The position numbers and the translations under genes are program-made. Shown in pieces: positions 34,935-44,206 of a stretch of DNA of 64,000 nucleotides. The stretch lies in NCBI GenBank assembly GCA_022447625.1, contig JAKVAX010000005.1, positions 1 to 64,000 of the forward strand. Reading direction: 5' to 3'. The stretch is from Flavobacteriales bacterium (lineage in GTDB: Bacteria; Bacteroidota; Bacteroidia; Flavobacteriales_D; Sanyastnellaceae). A model generated the notes under the pieces. That model was not told where the DNA came from, did not search any database, and saw only the letters and a program-made list of their open reading frames with translations. Each line of letters opens with the position of its first letter. Positions within the stretch are counted from its first letter, which is position 1.

Positions 34935-35873
34935 TTAGTGACTTACGACCAAACGTTGTGTTAGGGTTGTCAAGCCGTTATTTACTTCAATGAAGTAGAT
35001 GCCGTCGTTAAGATCACTAACGTTCACATCAACGATTCCTGTTGAAGCGCTATATGAAGCAGACTTAGCGATTCGTCCGTCAAGAGCGATTACACGAACC
35101 TGAGCGTTGCTCATTCCAGTGATGTCAATCTTAGCGATGTCAGTTGCCGGGTTCGGGTAGATAGCCACGGTAGGGGTATCAGACACATTGACAGAAAGCC
35201 CAGTAGTTTCTGTAACTGTGAAATCATCTAGGTAGTAAAGACCATTTGCCTGGTCAGGCCCAAATGCAAAGAAGTTGACTACTTGTAGTTGATTTAAACC
35301 AGCTGAACCATCAGCGTTGTTCAATGACCATTGGAAGCTGGTTGCTAGCTCACCGTTTAGGTAGAGGTAGCCCATATCGTTATCAAGGTCAACTGCTACT
35401 TTCATGTCGTTCCACTCATCGTGAGCGAAAGAAAGTGCACCTCCGTCGAAGCTACCAGTTGTCCATGTCATGTCACCTCCAGTGCTGAAGTATACGTCAA
35501 CTGCCCATTCGTAAGCGTTGGTAGATGTGTACTCCCAGCTGTGCATGAGGTTGAAGTAACCTTCTGAACCAGTTGGAATCAACATCTTAAACTCAACATC
35601 GTATTTCCCGCTAGTGTAACCACCGAGATCGTATACGATATCATCACCGTTTCCTTGATCAAGAAGAACAGAGTTACTTCCGCTTGCCGCATAGTCAGTT
35701 GAAACTTCGCCATCTACATCTAGGCCTTCGTTCCATACGTACCAGTCGTCAGCTTGTTCTGCAATACCACTTCCAGCTGTGTAGCTTTCGAAATCATCAG
35801 AATAGAGGACTGTTTGCGCGTTAATGGATAATGCAAAGGCACATGCCCCTGCCAATAGTAGAGCTTTTCTCAT
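34935..35873 (-). CDS. T9SS-sorted secreted protein
   Basis: 312 residues from the ATG at 35873 (MRKALLLAGA, signal peptide ending INAQ). A laminin-G/concanavalin-like sandwich: Y-S-D-D-F-E-S-Y-T-A-G, then V-E-F-K-M-L-I-P-T-G, then Y-Y-L-D-D-F-T-V-T. C-terminal sorting domain begins V-A-I-Y-P-N-P-A-T-D and ends L-T-Q-R-L-V-V-S-H, so surface exported or released. Enzyme activity is not apparent; may bind glycans. Confidence 0.82.
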   Translation of the reverse strand: MRKALLLAGACAFALSINAQTVLYSDDFESYTAGSGIAEQADDWYVWNEGLDVDGEVSTDYAASGSNSVLLDQGNGDDIVYDLGGYTSGKYDVEFKMLIPTGSEGYFNLMHSWEYTSTNAYEWAVDVYFSTGGDMTWTTGSFDGGALSFAHDEWNDMKVAVDLDNDMGYLYLNGELATSFQWSLNNADGSAGLNQLQVVNFFAFGPDQANGLYYLDDFTVTETTGLSVNVSDTPTVAIYPNPATDIAKIDITGMSNAQVRVIALDGRIAKSASYSASTGIVDVNVSDLNDGIYFIEVNNGLTTLTQRLVVSH

Positions 35874-35976
35874 AATGTAAGGTTTAGGGTTCGAAACGCT
35901 CCAAGATACCAATTCCAATAAAAAGAGCGCACATTGGCGCTCTTAAAAAAGGAATGATTTACATAATGTATTAACC

Positions 35977-36603
35977 CTAAGCGTGTTGCTCATGTAAAGC
36001 TTTCTTCAAGACTTCCATCATTTCGTTCTGAAAGGTTTGCGTTTTGTCTGCATTGTACCACTTCTGAATTTCAATCTGGAATTCTGGATACGCCTGTTTC
36101 GGCTCTGGTTTGGTCTTGTAATCCATCACCATTGCTTGTATTGGCGCAGGACGAGGTCCCCATTGGAAAACGAGTTTGTTTTCTTCAGACAAAGCCACCA
36201 ACTTTGGAACACTGCGTCCGCCATTGGTTAAGTGCTCGTCCATGATATTTAGATGTTGATCACGAAGAATGATTCGTAGATCAATGTTTGGGTTTAATTG
36301 CGCCATGGTATTCATGAGGGGCATATTCTGCGCCCCATCACCACACCATGCTTCGTCTATCACTAGCCACGTTTGTTTGCCAAGTGATTTCAAAAGCTCC
36401 TTGAGCTCTGGTGCTAGCTGAGTAGTCTTATTCAGTCGCTTCATGCGGTGTGCATTGACCTTGGTGATATTCACCAAGAATTCCGACTGTTTTTCTCCGG
36501 AAGTTTTTCCTTCAGCAACTAAGTGTTCTACTAGAGCCATGAACTCGTCGTAGCTCATAGACCCTGGCAGGCCTTGGTTGATGTATTCTATGGTGTTTTT
36601 CAT
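35977..36603 (-). CDS. Thioredoxin-like protein with a single active-site Cys
   Basis: 208 residues from 36603 (MKNTIEYINQG). Thioredoxin fold C-terminal to an all-helix start: V-I-D-E-A-W-C-G-D-G-A-Q-N-M-P replaces a C-x-x-C with C-G-D-G, as in a family common in Bacteroidota. Possibly a monothiol reductase or a structural protein. Divergent from the DUF2797 gene. Confidence 0.8.
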   Translation of the reverse strand: MKNTIEYINQGLPGSMSYDEFMALVEHLVAEGKTSGEKQSEFLVNITKVNAHRMKRLNKTTQLAPELKELLKSLGKQTWLVIDEAWCGDGAQNMPLMNTMAQLNPNIDLRIILRDQHLNIMDEHLTNGGRSVPKLVALSEENKLVFQWGPRPAPIQAMVMDYKTKPEPKQAYPEFQIEIQKWYNADKTQTFQNEMMEVLKKALHEQHA

Positions 36604-36664
36604 AACAGTACAAAGATTGATACTTGATGTCACAAGAAGGTCACATTGTTATCCAAAATCCATT

Positions 36665-36672
36665 TAGCTTTG
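36665..36672 (+). promoter_or_regulatory. -7 box of DUF2797 gene
   Basis: TAGCTTTG matches TAnnTTTG and ends four bases before the ATG, so the message would be leaderless. Confidence 0.55.
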
Positions 36673-36676
36673 GAAC

Positions 36677-37495
36677 ATGCAAGTGAAAGGGAACCTTCGT
36701 AAGATGCGCGTAGCGCTTGAAGATGGAAAAGCAAAATACCATATGCGATTCTTCGATGTGCTGGAGTCATCTGAGGAAGTATACATGAACGAGTTAGTTG
36801 GTCAAGAAATCAAACTTAGCTGGGACAATAAAATCCACTGTGTTGTTACTGGAAAGTCAATTAAGAAGACCTACGGTGAAGGAATGAGCTTTGACGCTTG
36901 GAGAACTTCTCCCATGTCAGTAGAAAGCATCGTTCGTCCTGAATTGAGTCGGATTCATGAAGGTATTGCCCTTCGCGACAAAAAGTGGGAAGAAGAACAT
37001 CATAACAAGCCTCACTATGTCTACCTCTCGCTTACGTCCGATGTGAAAGTTGGAGTGACTCGCGAGACGAATATTCCTAGTCGCTGGATTGACCAAGGGG
37101 CTGTACGAGCAATTAAACTGGCCTACACGCCCTACCGCCAGCTAGCTGGACTGATCGAAGTTTCGTTGAAAGATTACATGGCCGATAAGACTAATTGGCG
37201 AAACATGCTTAAAAACGCACACGATGATTCGGTCGATCTTGAAGATCTCAAAGATCAAGTGATCGATTGGATGGATGAAGAGTATCATGGTTTCATCAGC
37301 GACGACGACGAGGTGACGCACATCGAATATCCGGTGATTGAATACCCTATTAAGGTGGTGAGTATGAAGTTTGAAAAACTACCCGTCATTGAGGGTGAGC
37401 TGATGGGAATCAAAGGGCAGTACTTGATATTCGACAATGGAAGGGTTATCAATATTCGCAGTCAAGCTGGCTATGAAGTGACACTTGAATTTTAG
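36677..37495 (+). CDS. DUF2797 domain protein
   Basis: 272 residues. Segments I-K-L-S-W-D-N-K-I-H-C, then C-V-V-T-G-K-S-I-K-K-T, then V-Y-L-S-L-T-S-D-V-K-V-G-V-T-R-E-T-N-I-P-S-R-W and I-D-Q-G-A-V-R-A place it in DUF2797, which carries a GIY-YIG-like region in part. Function unknown. The promoter abuts the start. Confidence 0.8.
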   Translation: MQVKGNLRKMRVALEDGKAKYHMRFFDVLESSEEVYMNELVGQEIKLSWDNKIHCVVTGKSIKKTYGEGMSFDAWRTSPMSVESIVRPELSRIHEGIALRDKKWEEEHHNKPHYVYLSLTSDVKVGVTRETNIPSRWIDQGAVRAIKLAYTPYRQLAGLIEVSLKDYMADKTNWRNMLKNAHDDSVDLEDLKDQVIDWMDEEYHGFISDDDEVTHIEYPVIEYPIKVVSMKFEKLPVIEGELMGIKGQYLIFDNGRVINIRSQAGYEVTLEF

Positions 37496-37547
37496 GCGTT
37501 GATTAATCCTTGGCACGTTCATTGAAGTCGTATATAAAACGACTGAT

Positions 37548-38936
37548 ATGAAGCCTCATGTTGAACAACAGATTAAACACCTGTACCACCGAACTTCCTT
37601 CGGATGGGTGCCTACACAGGCCAAGCTTTCTTCTCAAACACTCGATGAGCACATTGCTTCTATCTTTCGTTCTACACGGAAGTACAAGCCTCTAAGTACA
37701 CTTCCTGATCCGCGTCCGAAACATGGGGAAGTCAAGAATTTAAAGGAACTCCTCATGGTCTTGAAGTCTAAGAAAGACCTCGTGCGCTTGAACAACGCTT
37801 GGATTGATAAGGTGGGGGATACTCAATCAGTCTTTCGTGAGCAGATGACGGTCTTCTGGCATGGTCATTTCGCGTGTTCAGCACCTTTTGGAATCTTGAT
37901 GCAGGAGCAGAACAACATGCTTCGAACCCATGCCTTGGGTAGTTTTCGAGATATGCTGCATGCGGTCGCAAAAGACCCTGCGATGATTCTATATCTCAAC
38001 AATCAACAGAACCGCAAGCAGGCTCCAAATGAGAATTTCGCTCGTGAGGTGATGGAGCTTTTCACCTTAGGCGAAGGGAATGGATATACCGAATATGATA
38101 TCAAGGAAGCAGCACGCGCCTTTACCGGTTGGCACATCAGTAAACGTGGTGAGTTTGAATTCAACGCTAACGCGCATGATGTAGGAGAGAAGACCATCTT
38201 CGGTCAGTCTGGATTCTTTGGAGGCGAGGATGTCTTGGACATGCTTCTTGACAATCCGCAAACGGCTAAGTACATCACTGAAAAAGTCTACAAGTACTTC
38301 GTGAATGAAGACGTAGATCAATCCATCGTCAATGGGTTGGCAAGACGGTTCTTCAAGAACAACTACAATATTGAAAGCTTGATGATGGACATCTTCACGA
38401 GTTCTTGGTTTTATGACCAACGCAACGTAGGGGTGTTGATTAAGAGCCCCGTGGATCTTCTGGTGGGCTACAAGCGTCATTTAAAGTTCGCTACCGCGGA
38501 ATCGCGTGTGACTTTGAAAATGCAAAAGGTCATGGGTCAGATCCTCTTCATGCCGCCGAATGTGGCGGGATGGAAAGGAGGAAGGCACTGGATAAATTCA
38601 AGTAGTCTGCTCATGCGTATGCGCCTTCCAATGCTATTATTCGGAAGTCCAAAAGACATTCCATCACTCGACAACAACTCCGATCGTTTTTTGTCGAAGC
38701 AGGAAGAAAGGCAACTTAAGAAACTGAAGGTCAGCACCAACTGGAACACAATGTCTGAGATGTTTTTACCGAGTAATGACATTGTTGGGGCCGTGACTTC
38801 TCACATGCTTATCGCTCCAACCGATAAGGTGCCTAAAGCTGAAATGCGGAAGATCGTTTCCGCGCTAGCGAAAAAAGACCAAATCAAATGGACGGTTACA
38901 CGAACAATGGCTTTGCCCGAGTACCAATTAAAATAA
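37548..38936 (+). CDS. DUF1800 domain protein
   Basis: 462 residues. Family markers: H-L-Y-H-R-T-S-F-G near residue 10, W-H-G-H-F-A, P-N-E-N-F-A-R-E-V-M-E-L-F-T-L-G-E-G, A-A-R-A-F-T-G-W, F-D-T-type M-L-L-D-N-P-Q-T-A, and P-P-N-V-A-G-W-K-G-G. DUF1800 genes pair with DUF1501 genes, as here (next gene six bases later). No signal peptide is seen. Two copies of the iterated word occur near the 3' end. Confidence 0.88.
   Translation: MKPHVEQQIKHLYHRTSFGWVPTQAKLSSQTLDEHIASIFRSTRKYKPLSTLPDPRPKHGEVKNLKELLMVLKSKKDLVRLNNAWIDKVGDTQSVFREQMTVFWHGHFACSAPFGILMQEQNNMLRTHALGSFRDMLHAVAKDPAMILYLNNQQNRKQAPNENFAREVMELFTLGEGNGYTEYDIKEAARAFTGWHISKRGEFEFNANAHDVGEKTIFGQSGFFGGEDVLDMLLDNPQTAKYITEKVYKYFVNEDVDQSIVNGLARRFFKNNYNIESLMMDIFTSSWFYDQRNVGVLIKSPVDLLVGYKRHLKFATAESRVTLKMQKVMGQILFMPPNVAGWKGGRHWINSSSLLMRMRLPMLLFGSPKDIPSLDNNSDRFLSKQEERQLKKLKVSTNWNTMSEMFLPSNDIVGAVTSHMLIAPTDKVPKAEMRKIVSALAKKDQIKWTVTRTMALPEYQLK
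38488..38501 (+). repeat. Iterated 14-bp word, copy 9
   Basis: TCGCTACCGCGGAA in the DUF1800 gene, read as F-A-T-A-E-S. Confidence 0.85.
38858..38871 (-). repeat. Iterated 14-bp word, copy 10
   Basis: Minus strand TCGCTAGCGCGGAA, antisense in the DUF1800 gene, read as S-A-L-A-K. Confidence 0.87.
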
Positions 38937-38942
38937 GTAGAC

Positions 38943-40139
38943 ATGAAAAGAAGAGATTTTTTACGTTTCTCAGCAGTAGCCACCGGTGCTACGTTGATGC
39001 CGCAATTTTTGAGCGCATCGAATCCAGTATTGTCTGCGATTGGTGCGAAAGGAAAGCGATTGGTAGTGATCCAGCTTTCGGGTGGCAATGACAGCCTAAA
39101 CATGTTGGTGCCATTCCGAAATGACACCTACTACAAAGAACGACCAAAGATTGCGATTGCTGCCAAAGACGTACTTCGTTTAACGAGTGAAGTCGGTTTG
39201 AACCCAGCGATGACAGGACTTCAAGAGCTGTATAACCAAGGATATTTGACACTCATCAATGGCGTAGGTTATCCAGATCCCAATCGATCGCACTTCCGTT
39301 CAATGGAGATTTGGCAAACAGCATGCGATAGCGACCAAACGCTGCAAAGTGGTTGGGTAGGAAGGTTTCTGGATGCGCAACCTTCTACTTTGGTACACCC
39401 ATTTTCAGCAATTGAAATGGAAGATGCGCTTAGCCTCGTTATGCAAGGAAATGAGCATAGCGGGCTTGCAGCTGCTGATCCCGCTCGTTTGAAAAAGGTG
39501 GTGAATCACCCTTTCATCCGTCAGGTAGCAAAGCATGATCACGGACACCATCATCATCCGCAGGTAGATTTCTTACATGAAACACTTGATGAGACCGTGA
39601 ACTCAGTGGATTACATTGCTGCCAAGGCACGAAGCGCCAGTAATCAAATGATTTACCCGGCAACTACATTGGCGCAACGTCTAAAGACCGTCGCAGGCCT
39701 AATCAATGCTGATGCTGATACGCAAGTGTACTACATGAGTCAAGGAAGCTATGACACCCATGCGAACCAGTTAGGCGGTCACGCCCGACTATTGGGAGAC
39801 TTAAGTAATGCCTTGAAGGCTTTTGTACTGGACCTGAAAGCATCAGGACGCCTAGATGACACGCTCGTGATGGTATTCAGTGAGTTTGGTCGACGAGTAA
39901 AACAAAATGCTGGAAGAGGAACGGATCACGGAACAGCAGGAACGATGATGTTGTTAGGCGGAAAGCTCAAGAACCAAGGTGTGTACAATGATATTCCATC
40001 GCTATCTGACTTAGATGATGGCGATTTGAAGCACAGCATTGATTTCCGAAGTGTTTACCGGAATGTATTGGAAGATTGGCTGCAGACGCCGTCGGAAGAG
40101 GTGTTGTTCAAGAAATTCGAACGACTAGATATCGTCTAG
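38943..40139 (+). CDS. DUF1501 domain protein (Tat-exported)
   Basis: 398 residues. N-terminus K-R-R-D-F-L-R-F-S is a Tat twin-arginine signal. DUF1501 is related to the alkaline phosphatase/sulfatase fold: V-V-I-Q-L-S-G-G-N-D-S-L-N-M-L-V, N-R-S-H-F-R-S-M-E-I-W, H-D-H-G-type metal region, and V-F-S-E-F-G-R-R-V, then G-T-D-H-G-T-A. The partner DUF1800 protein is upstream. Role not established. Confidence 0.88.
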   Translation: MKRRDFLRFSAVATGATLMPQFLSASNPVLSAIGAKGKRLVVIQLSGGNDSLNMLVPFRNDTYYKERPKIAIAAKDVLRLTSEVGLNPAMTGLQELYNQGYLTLINGVGYPDPNRSHFRSMEIWQTACDSDQTLQSGWVGRFLDAQPSTLVHPFSAIEMEDALSLVMQGNEHSGLAAADPARLKKVVNHPFIRQVAKHDHGHHHHPQVDFLHETLDETVNSVDYIAAKARSASNQMIYPATTLAQRLKTVAGLINADADTQVYYMSQGSYDTHANQLGGHARLLGDLSNALKAFVLDLKASGRLDDTLVMVFSEFGRRVKQNAGRGTDHGTAGTMMLLGGKLKNQGVYNDIPSLSDLDDGDLKHSIDFRSVYRNVLEDWLQTPSEEVLFKKFERLDIV

Positions 40140-40141
40140 AT

Positions 40142-40717
40142 CTAGTTTAAACTTGGGTTAGGGGGGAGGTCGGCCAAATGGCTGTACTCCTTTCCTAGTT
40201 TTTTAATGAGGCTGTTCCAGAGCGTTTCGTTGGTCGTATCCATCAAGGTACGTTGATCAGAGCTACTGATGAACCAGCTTTTGGATTTGACTTCACTCAT
40301 GAGTTGATCAGGTGACCAACCAGCATAACCCACAAAGAATCGCACGTGATCATCGGTTACTTTTCCTGCCAGTGCGAGTTCCTTTAGTTCCTCGAAATTC
40401 CCACCCATGTAAATGCCTTCAGTTACGTGAATGCTGTCTGAGAGCGTATCACCTAAGGTATGCAGGTAGTAGAGGTTGTTGTGCTTGACAGGACCTCCAA
40501 CGGAAATTCGAGATTGGAACATGGATAGATCATCCATGATGTCTTCGAGGCTGGCGTCAATGTAGTTATTAAGGACAAAGCCAAACGAACCTTCTTCATT
40601 ATGCTCGCACAAAAGAATAACCGTACGTCGGAAGTACGGGTCTTCCATGAATGGTTCAGCAAGAAGAATATCTCCTTTCTGAGGTTGTTCTTTGTCGTTC
40701 GGAGTGAACTTCAGCAT
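40142..40717 (-). CDS. YqgE/AlgH family protein
   Basis: 191 residues. G-D-I-L-L-A-E-P-F-M, then R-T-V-I-L-L-C-E-H-N-E-E-G-S-F-G-F-V-L-N-N, and G-Y-A-G-W-S-P-D-Q-L identify the DUF179 (AlgH/YqgE) family. Cytosolic, function uncertain. The promoter-like TGCACCTTTG sits at 40739-40748. Convergent with DUF1501, two bases apart. Confidence 0.9.
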   Translation of the reverse strand: MLKFTPNDKEQPQKGDILLAEPFMEDPYFRRTVILLCEHNEEGSFGFVLNNYIDASLEDIMDDLSMFQSRISVGGPVKHNNLYYLHTLGDTLSDSIHVTEGIYMGGNFEELKELALAGKVTDDHVRFFVGYAGWSPDQLMSEVKSKSWFISSSDQRTLMDTTNETLWNSLIKKLGKEYSHLADLPPNPSLN

Positions 40718-40738
40718 TATCTAGTTAGTCGTTCTATA

Positions 40739-40748
40739 CAAAGGTGCA
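40739..40748 (-). promoter_or_regulatory. Promoter-like TGCACCTTTG of yqgE-like gene
   Basis: Minus strand TGCACCTTTG; the word TTGCACCTTTG is also found upstream of the SAM hydrolase (18350s). It matches TAnnTTTG in the TTTG half only. Confidence 0.35.
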
Positions 40749-40909
40749 ATTTTCGTTGATAAATCGGAATCGCGCCGTTTTCTAGGGCTATCGGCTTAGG
40801 AATCAGGTGAATTAGCTCCGGTTTTCAGCCATTTAGGTCTTTAGGAATGATATTTTACTGCTTGTCAATTAGCCTGAAATTGTACGATCTTGCAGTGAAA
40901 TCGGATGGA

Positions 40910-42634
40910 ATGAGACTATTGGTGTTTTTGTCGGCGATTTTTTTGTCGTCATGTGCTCTTACTTCACAAACTATACAGCCTTTCCAGAGCAATCAATCTG
41001 TTACTTGGGAAGAGGCTATTGCTTCTTACGATAGTCTAGCTGCCACTTCATCTAGCGCTTTCTTAATGGAAATGGGGAAGAGCGATGTAGGCAAACCAAT
41101 CCATTTATTTGTTTTGAATAAGGGGGCGCAAGATCCCTTTGAGATCTCCTCTGAACGTTCTGTCCTACTCATTAACAATGGCATCCATCCAGGTGAGCCT
41201 TGCGGCGTAGACGCAAGCATTCAATTGGCCGAACGGCTCCTAGCTTCAAATAGCGAATTACTCGATTCAGTGGTCATAGGGATCATTCCGATTTACAACG
41301 TAGGTGGTGCTTTGATGCGCAATTCCTGCGTTCGCGCAAACCAGAACGGACCCGAAGAATATGGTTTCCGAGGGAATGCTCGCAACCTTGATTTGAATCG
41401 AGATTTTATCAAGTCTGATTCTCGAAATGCTCATACATTCTATTCGATTTTCCACGCGTTAAGCCCTCATGTTTTTATTGACACTCATACGTCTAATGGT
41501 GCAGATTATCAGTATGTTATGACTATGATCAATACGCAGTCAGATAAAGCTGGAGAGTTGATGGGGAATTATATAAAGGATGAGATGAGTCCTGCCTTGT
41601 TTGAGTCAATGGAGGAACGTGGATTTGGAATGACTCCGTACGTCTATTCGTTGGGTAAAACTCCCGATGATGGGATTAAAGACTTTCTTGAAACTCCCCG
41701 ATATAGCACAGGGTATGCCGCATTATTCAACACCATAGGTTTCACGAGTGAGACGCATATGCTGAAGCCTTTTGCTCAGCGAGTTGAAAGTACTTATCAG
41801 TTTATTCTTGCTTGCGCAGAATACATGTACGCGCACAATGAAGTGTTGATTGATTTAAAAAGTCAAGCTGATCAAGCGGTCACGACGCAAACGGAATTTG
41901 AACTTTCGTGGGAATTGGACACGACTTCATTCCGGACGATCCCTTTTAAAGGATTTAAAGCGGAATACATTGAAAGTGAAGTGACAGGAGGTGAGCGATT
42001 ACGTTACAATAGATCAAAACCTCAAACCATTTCAATCCCGTATTACGACACCTACACTGCTACTAATGTGGTAGAGGTTCCAAGGAGCTACATCGTACCT
42101 CAGGCTTGGGGTGGTGTGATTCAACGACTTCATGAGAACCATGTAGAAATGACTCCCTTACCACGAGATACCATCATGGTGGTAGAAGCCTATTACATCC
42201 GCGATTATAGTTCGTCTTCTCGTGTATACGAAGGGCATCATATGAACGAAGTTAAGAAGATCGATAAGGTATCGGAAGAGGTGAGATGTTACGAAGGTGA
42301 CATGGTGATCAAGGTTGACCAGACAGTTAATCGATACATCGTAGAAACACTCGAACCACTTTCAGCTGACGCTTTCTTCGTCTGGAACTTCTTCGACAGT
42401 GCAATGCAACAGAAAGAGTGGTATAGCGACTACGTTTTTGAAGATACGGCAGCGGAACTACTCAAGACAGACCTTGATCTTAAGGAAAGATTCGAAGCAG
42501 CGAAAAATGAAGATCCCGAGATGGCCTCTAGTCCGTCAAGACAACTCTACTGGATTTACATCAATTCACCGTACTTCGAAGGAACAGTGAATCGTTACCC
42601 GGTGTATCGTTGGGAAGGTCAACTTTCAAAGTAG
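40910..42634 (+). CDS. M14-family metallocarboxypeptidase-like lipoprotein
   Basis: 574 residues from 40910 (MRLLVFLSAIFLSSC, lipobox). Zinc motif I-N-N-G-I-H-P-G-E-P-C-G, then a conserved N-R and D-L-N-R-D, a distal H-V-F-I-D-T-H-T-S-N, and S-E-T-H-M-L giving the expected glutamate. The large C-terminal region of about 250 residues is strand-rich and not recognised. Probably a periplasmic or surface peptidase. It overlaps the convergent ABM gene by sixteen bases. Confidence 0.85.
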   Translation: MRLLVFLSAIFLSSCALTSQTIQPFQSNQSVTWEEAIASYDSLAATSSSAFLMEMGKSDVGKPIHLFVLNKGAQDPFEISSERSVLLINNGIHPGEPCGVDASIQLAERLLASNSELLDSVVIGIIPIYNVGGALMRNSCVRANQNGPEEYGFRGNARNLDLNRDFIKSDSRNAHTFYSIFHALSPHVFIDTHTSNGADYQYVMTMINTQSDKAGELMGNYIKDEMSPALFESMEERGFGMTPYVYSLGKTPDDGIKDFLETPRYSTGYAALFNTIGFTSETHMLKPFAQRVESTYQFILACAEYMYAHNEVLIDLKSQADQAVTTQTEFELSWELDTTSFRTIPFKGFKAEYIESEVTGGERLRYNRSKPQTISIPYYDTYTATNVVEVPRSYIVPQAWGGVIQRLHENHVEMTPLPRDTIMVVEAYYIRDYSSSSRVYEGHHMNEVKKIDKVSEEVRCYEGDMVIKVDQTVNRYIVETLEPLSADAFFVWNFFDSAMQQKEWYSDYVFEDTAAELLKTDLDLKERFEAAKNEDPEMASSPSRQLYWIYINSPYFEGTVNRYPVYRWEGQLSK

Positions 42635-42957
42635 TTGTTCCGGTACACCTTACAAACATGGAGGGCATAGCTCTCATAGAACTTGTTGATCCCGTTCTTT
42701 TGTGCCTCTGAATGTTCTGGATGTCGTCGCCACTTGTTCACTGATTCTTCATTCTTCCAGTAGGAGATGGTAATGCCTACTTCTGAGCGAGCATGGTCCA
42801 TTCCTAGATACCCCGGTTGGTTTTGAACGAGTTCCTCCATGTGCTCCGCCCACTTTCCATATTCATCTAAATCACAATCTGCTCTTGTTGTCGTTGTAAA
42901 GATGACAGCAATGTATTCGTCAAGTTTTGAGATTTTTAATGGTTTCGCTGCAGGCAT
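42619..42957 (-). CDS. ABM-like protein
   Basis: 112 residues from the ATG at 42957 (MPAAKPLKISK). Y-I-A-V-I-F-T-T, E-H-M-E-E-L-V-Q-N-Q-P-G-Y-L-G-M-D, I-S-Y-W-K-N-E-E-S-V identify the dimeric barrel (ABM/DUF3291-like). Divergent from the esterase gene with 18 bases between starts. Confidence 0.75.
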   Translation of the reverse strand: MPAAKPLKISKLDEYIAVIFTTTTRADCDLDEYGKWAEHMEELVQNQPGYLGMDHARSEVGITISYWKNEESVNKWRRHPEHSEAQKNGINKFYESYALHVCKVYRNNYFES

Positions 42958-42962
42958 ACGTT

Positions 42963-42970
42963 TAACTTTG
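42963..42970 (+). promoter_or_regulatory. -7 box of esterase gene
   Basis: TAACTTTG matches TAnnTTTG, five bases before the esterase ATG; another near-leaderless start. Confidence 0.5.
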
Positions 42971-42975
42971 TGATC

Positions 42976-43884
42976 ATGGGAAAGGTACATTATCAAGCTG
43001 TGATGGCCTACTACTGGCTAATTCGCAAACTCAGAAATGCGGGGGTGGATCCTTCGCCAAGACATCTGCGTCTAGCGGCAGACCGCGTAGGTTCGGTTTC
43101 TCCAATGCCCATGGGTACGAAGTTAGAGCGAACAGAGTTAGAGGGGGTTCCAACAGGACAAATCTCTTTCCGTACTCCAAATGATGAAGGCGTTCTCATG
43201 TTTATTCATGGCGGTGGTTTTGCTTTTGGCTCCGTGAATACCCACCGTTCGGCGGTAGCCCATTTATGCAAAATGACCGGTTTCACAGGCTACATACCTG
43301 AGTACCGGTTAACCCCTGAGCATCCTTACCCCATTCCAAAAGAGGATTGCGTTGCTGCCTACGAAGGAATGATAGAGCGACATCCAGGAAGAAAGATCAT
43401 TCTTCTGGGCGATTCAGCAGGAGGGAACCTCGCAACAGAAACGGTACTTGAAATAATTAGAAAAGGAAAGAAGGCACCAGATAAGTTCATCTTGATGTCG
43501 CCATGGTTAGACTTATCTCCAGAATCTGAGAGCGCCCAAAAGAACCGTGATGAAGACAGCTTGTTTGATAAAAATGACCTCATTCATTACAGCCGCATGT
43601 ACATTGGTGATTTGAATCCGAATTCGTCAGCGATATCACCCATCAATGCAGATCTAAAGGGATTTCCAGAAACCTTGATTCAGGTGGCGGAGAATGAGCT
43701 TCTCTACTTTGATTCGCTTCGTTTCTCCGAAGCTCTAGTAAAGGCAAAGGTAGATGTGGAGATGCAGGTAGAGCCCCATTTATTCCACAGCTGGCAGCTC
43801 TTCCCAGACTTCGTTCCAGAAGCAAAAAGATCGCTTAAAAAGGTAGCAGAGTTTATTTTAACAAGGACTCCTGTCCAAGGCTAG
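42976..43884 (+). CDS. HSL-family esterase (alpha/beta hydrolase)
   Basis: 302 residues from 42976 (MGKVHYQAVM). Hormone-sensitive-lipase group: H-G-G-G-F-A-F-G, nucleophile G-D-S-A-G-G-N, acid in Q-V-A-E-N-E-L-L, and His in H-L-F-H-S-W-Q-L. Cytosolic, substrate unknown. Its stop region abuts a broken lipoprotein gene on the other strand. Confidence 0.9.
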   Translation: MGKVHYQAVMAYYWLIRKLRNAGVDPSPRHLRLAADRVGSVSPMPMGTKLERTELEGVPTGQISFRTPNDEGVLMFIHGGGFAFGSVNTHRSAVAHLCKMTGFTGYIPEYRLTPEHPYPIPKEDCVAAYEGMIERHPGRKIILLGDSAGGNLATETVLEIIRKGKKAPDKFILMSPWLDLSPESESAQKNRDEDSLFDKNDLIHYSRMYIGDLNPNSSAISPINADLKGFPETLIQVAENELLYFDSLRFSEALVKAKVDVEMQVEPHLFHSWQLFPDFVPEAKRSLKKVAEFILTRTPVQG

Positions 43885-44079
43885 ATTGACATTCTTCCAA
43901 TCAAGGAAGTTAGGTGTGGTTTATCTTCTCCATATTTGGTTTGTTGCTTGTCAACAACCTCTTTCATCGCTTCTTTCTTCATAGGTGACAGCTTCGTTAC
44001 CGAGTTCCTCTTTCCTAGAATCTGAGGTGCTACACGCGACTACCAGTGCACACAAGAGGAAGCGAATGCTCTTTTTTAT
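43881..44079 (-). pseudogene. Frameshifted small lipoprotein
   Basis: The first frame begins with ATA-AAA-AAG (probably once ATG) and reads I-K-K-S-I-R-F-L-L-C-A-L-V-V-A-C-S-T-S, a lipoprotein signal. The frame then fails; the next frame gives K-R-N-S-V-T-K-L-S-P-M-K-K-E-A-M-K-E-V-V-D-K through G-R-M-S-I and stops at 43881-43883. The total length (199) is not a multiple of three. Start-codon loss plus frameshift suggests decay. Confidence 0.5.
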
Positions 44080-44142
44080 GAGGTCGGATTTCAAGCACAC
44101 TTACAAGGTGCAAGCAAAATTATTCCGCTCTATAAATACAAA

Positions 44143-44168
44143 AGGCCATCACTCGTTAGCGACGGCCT
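44143..44168 (-). terminator. Intrinsic terminator (minus strand)
   Basis: On the minus strand a 10-bp stem AGGCCGTCGC/GTGATGGCCT (two G-U) with loop TAACGA is followed by TTTTG and TATTT. The plus-strand version has A-C mismatches, so it is directional. Probably ends the 44358 transcript. Confidence 0.65.
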
Positions 44169-44206
44169 AATGCCTTGGGATAATGCAATAGTTGTGTCAA
44201 GTTAGA

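Noticed and set aside
44143-44168. Hairpin as an attachment site or transposon end
   Set aside because: Directional G-U pairing and a T-run on the minus strand fit a terminator better.
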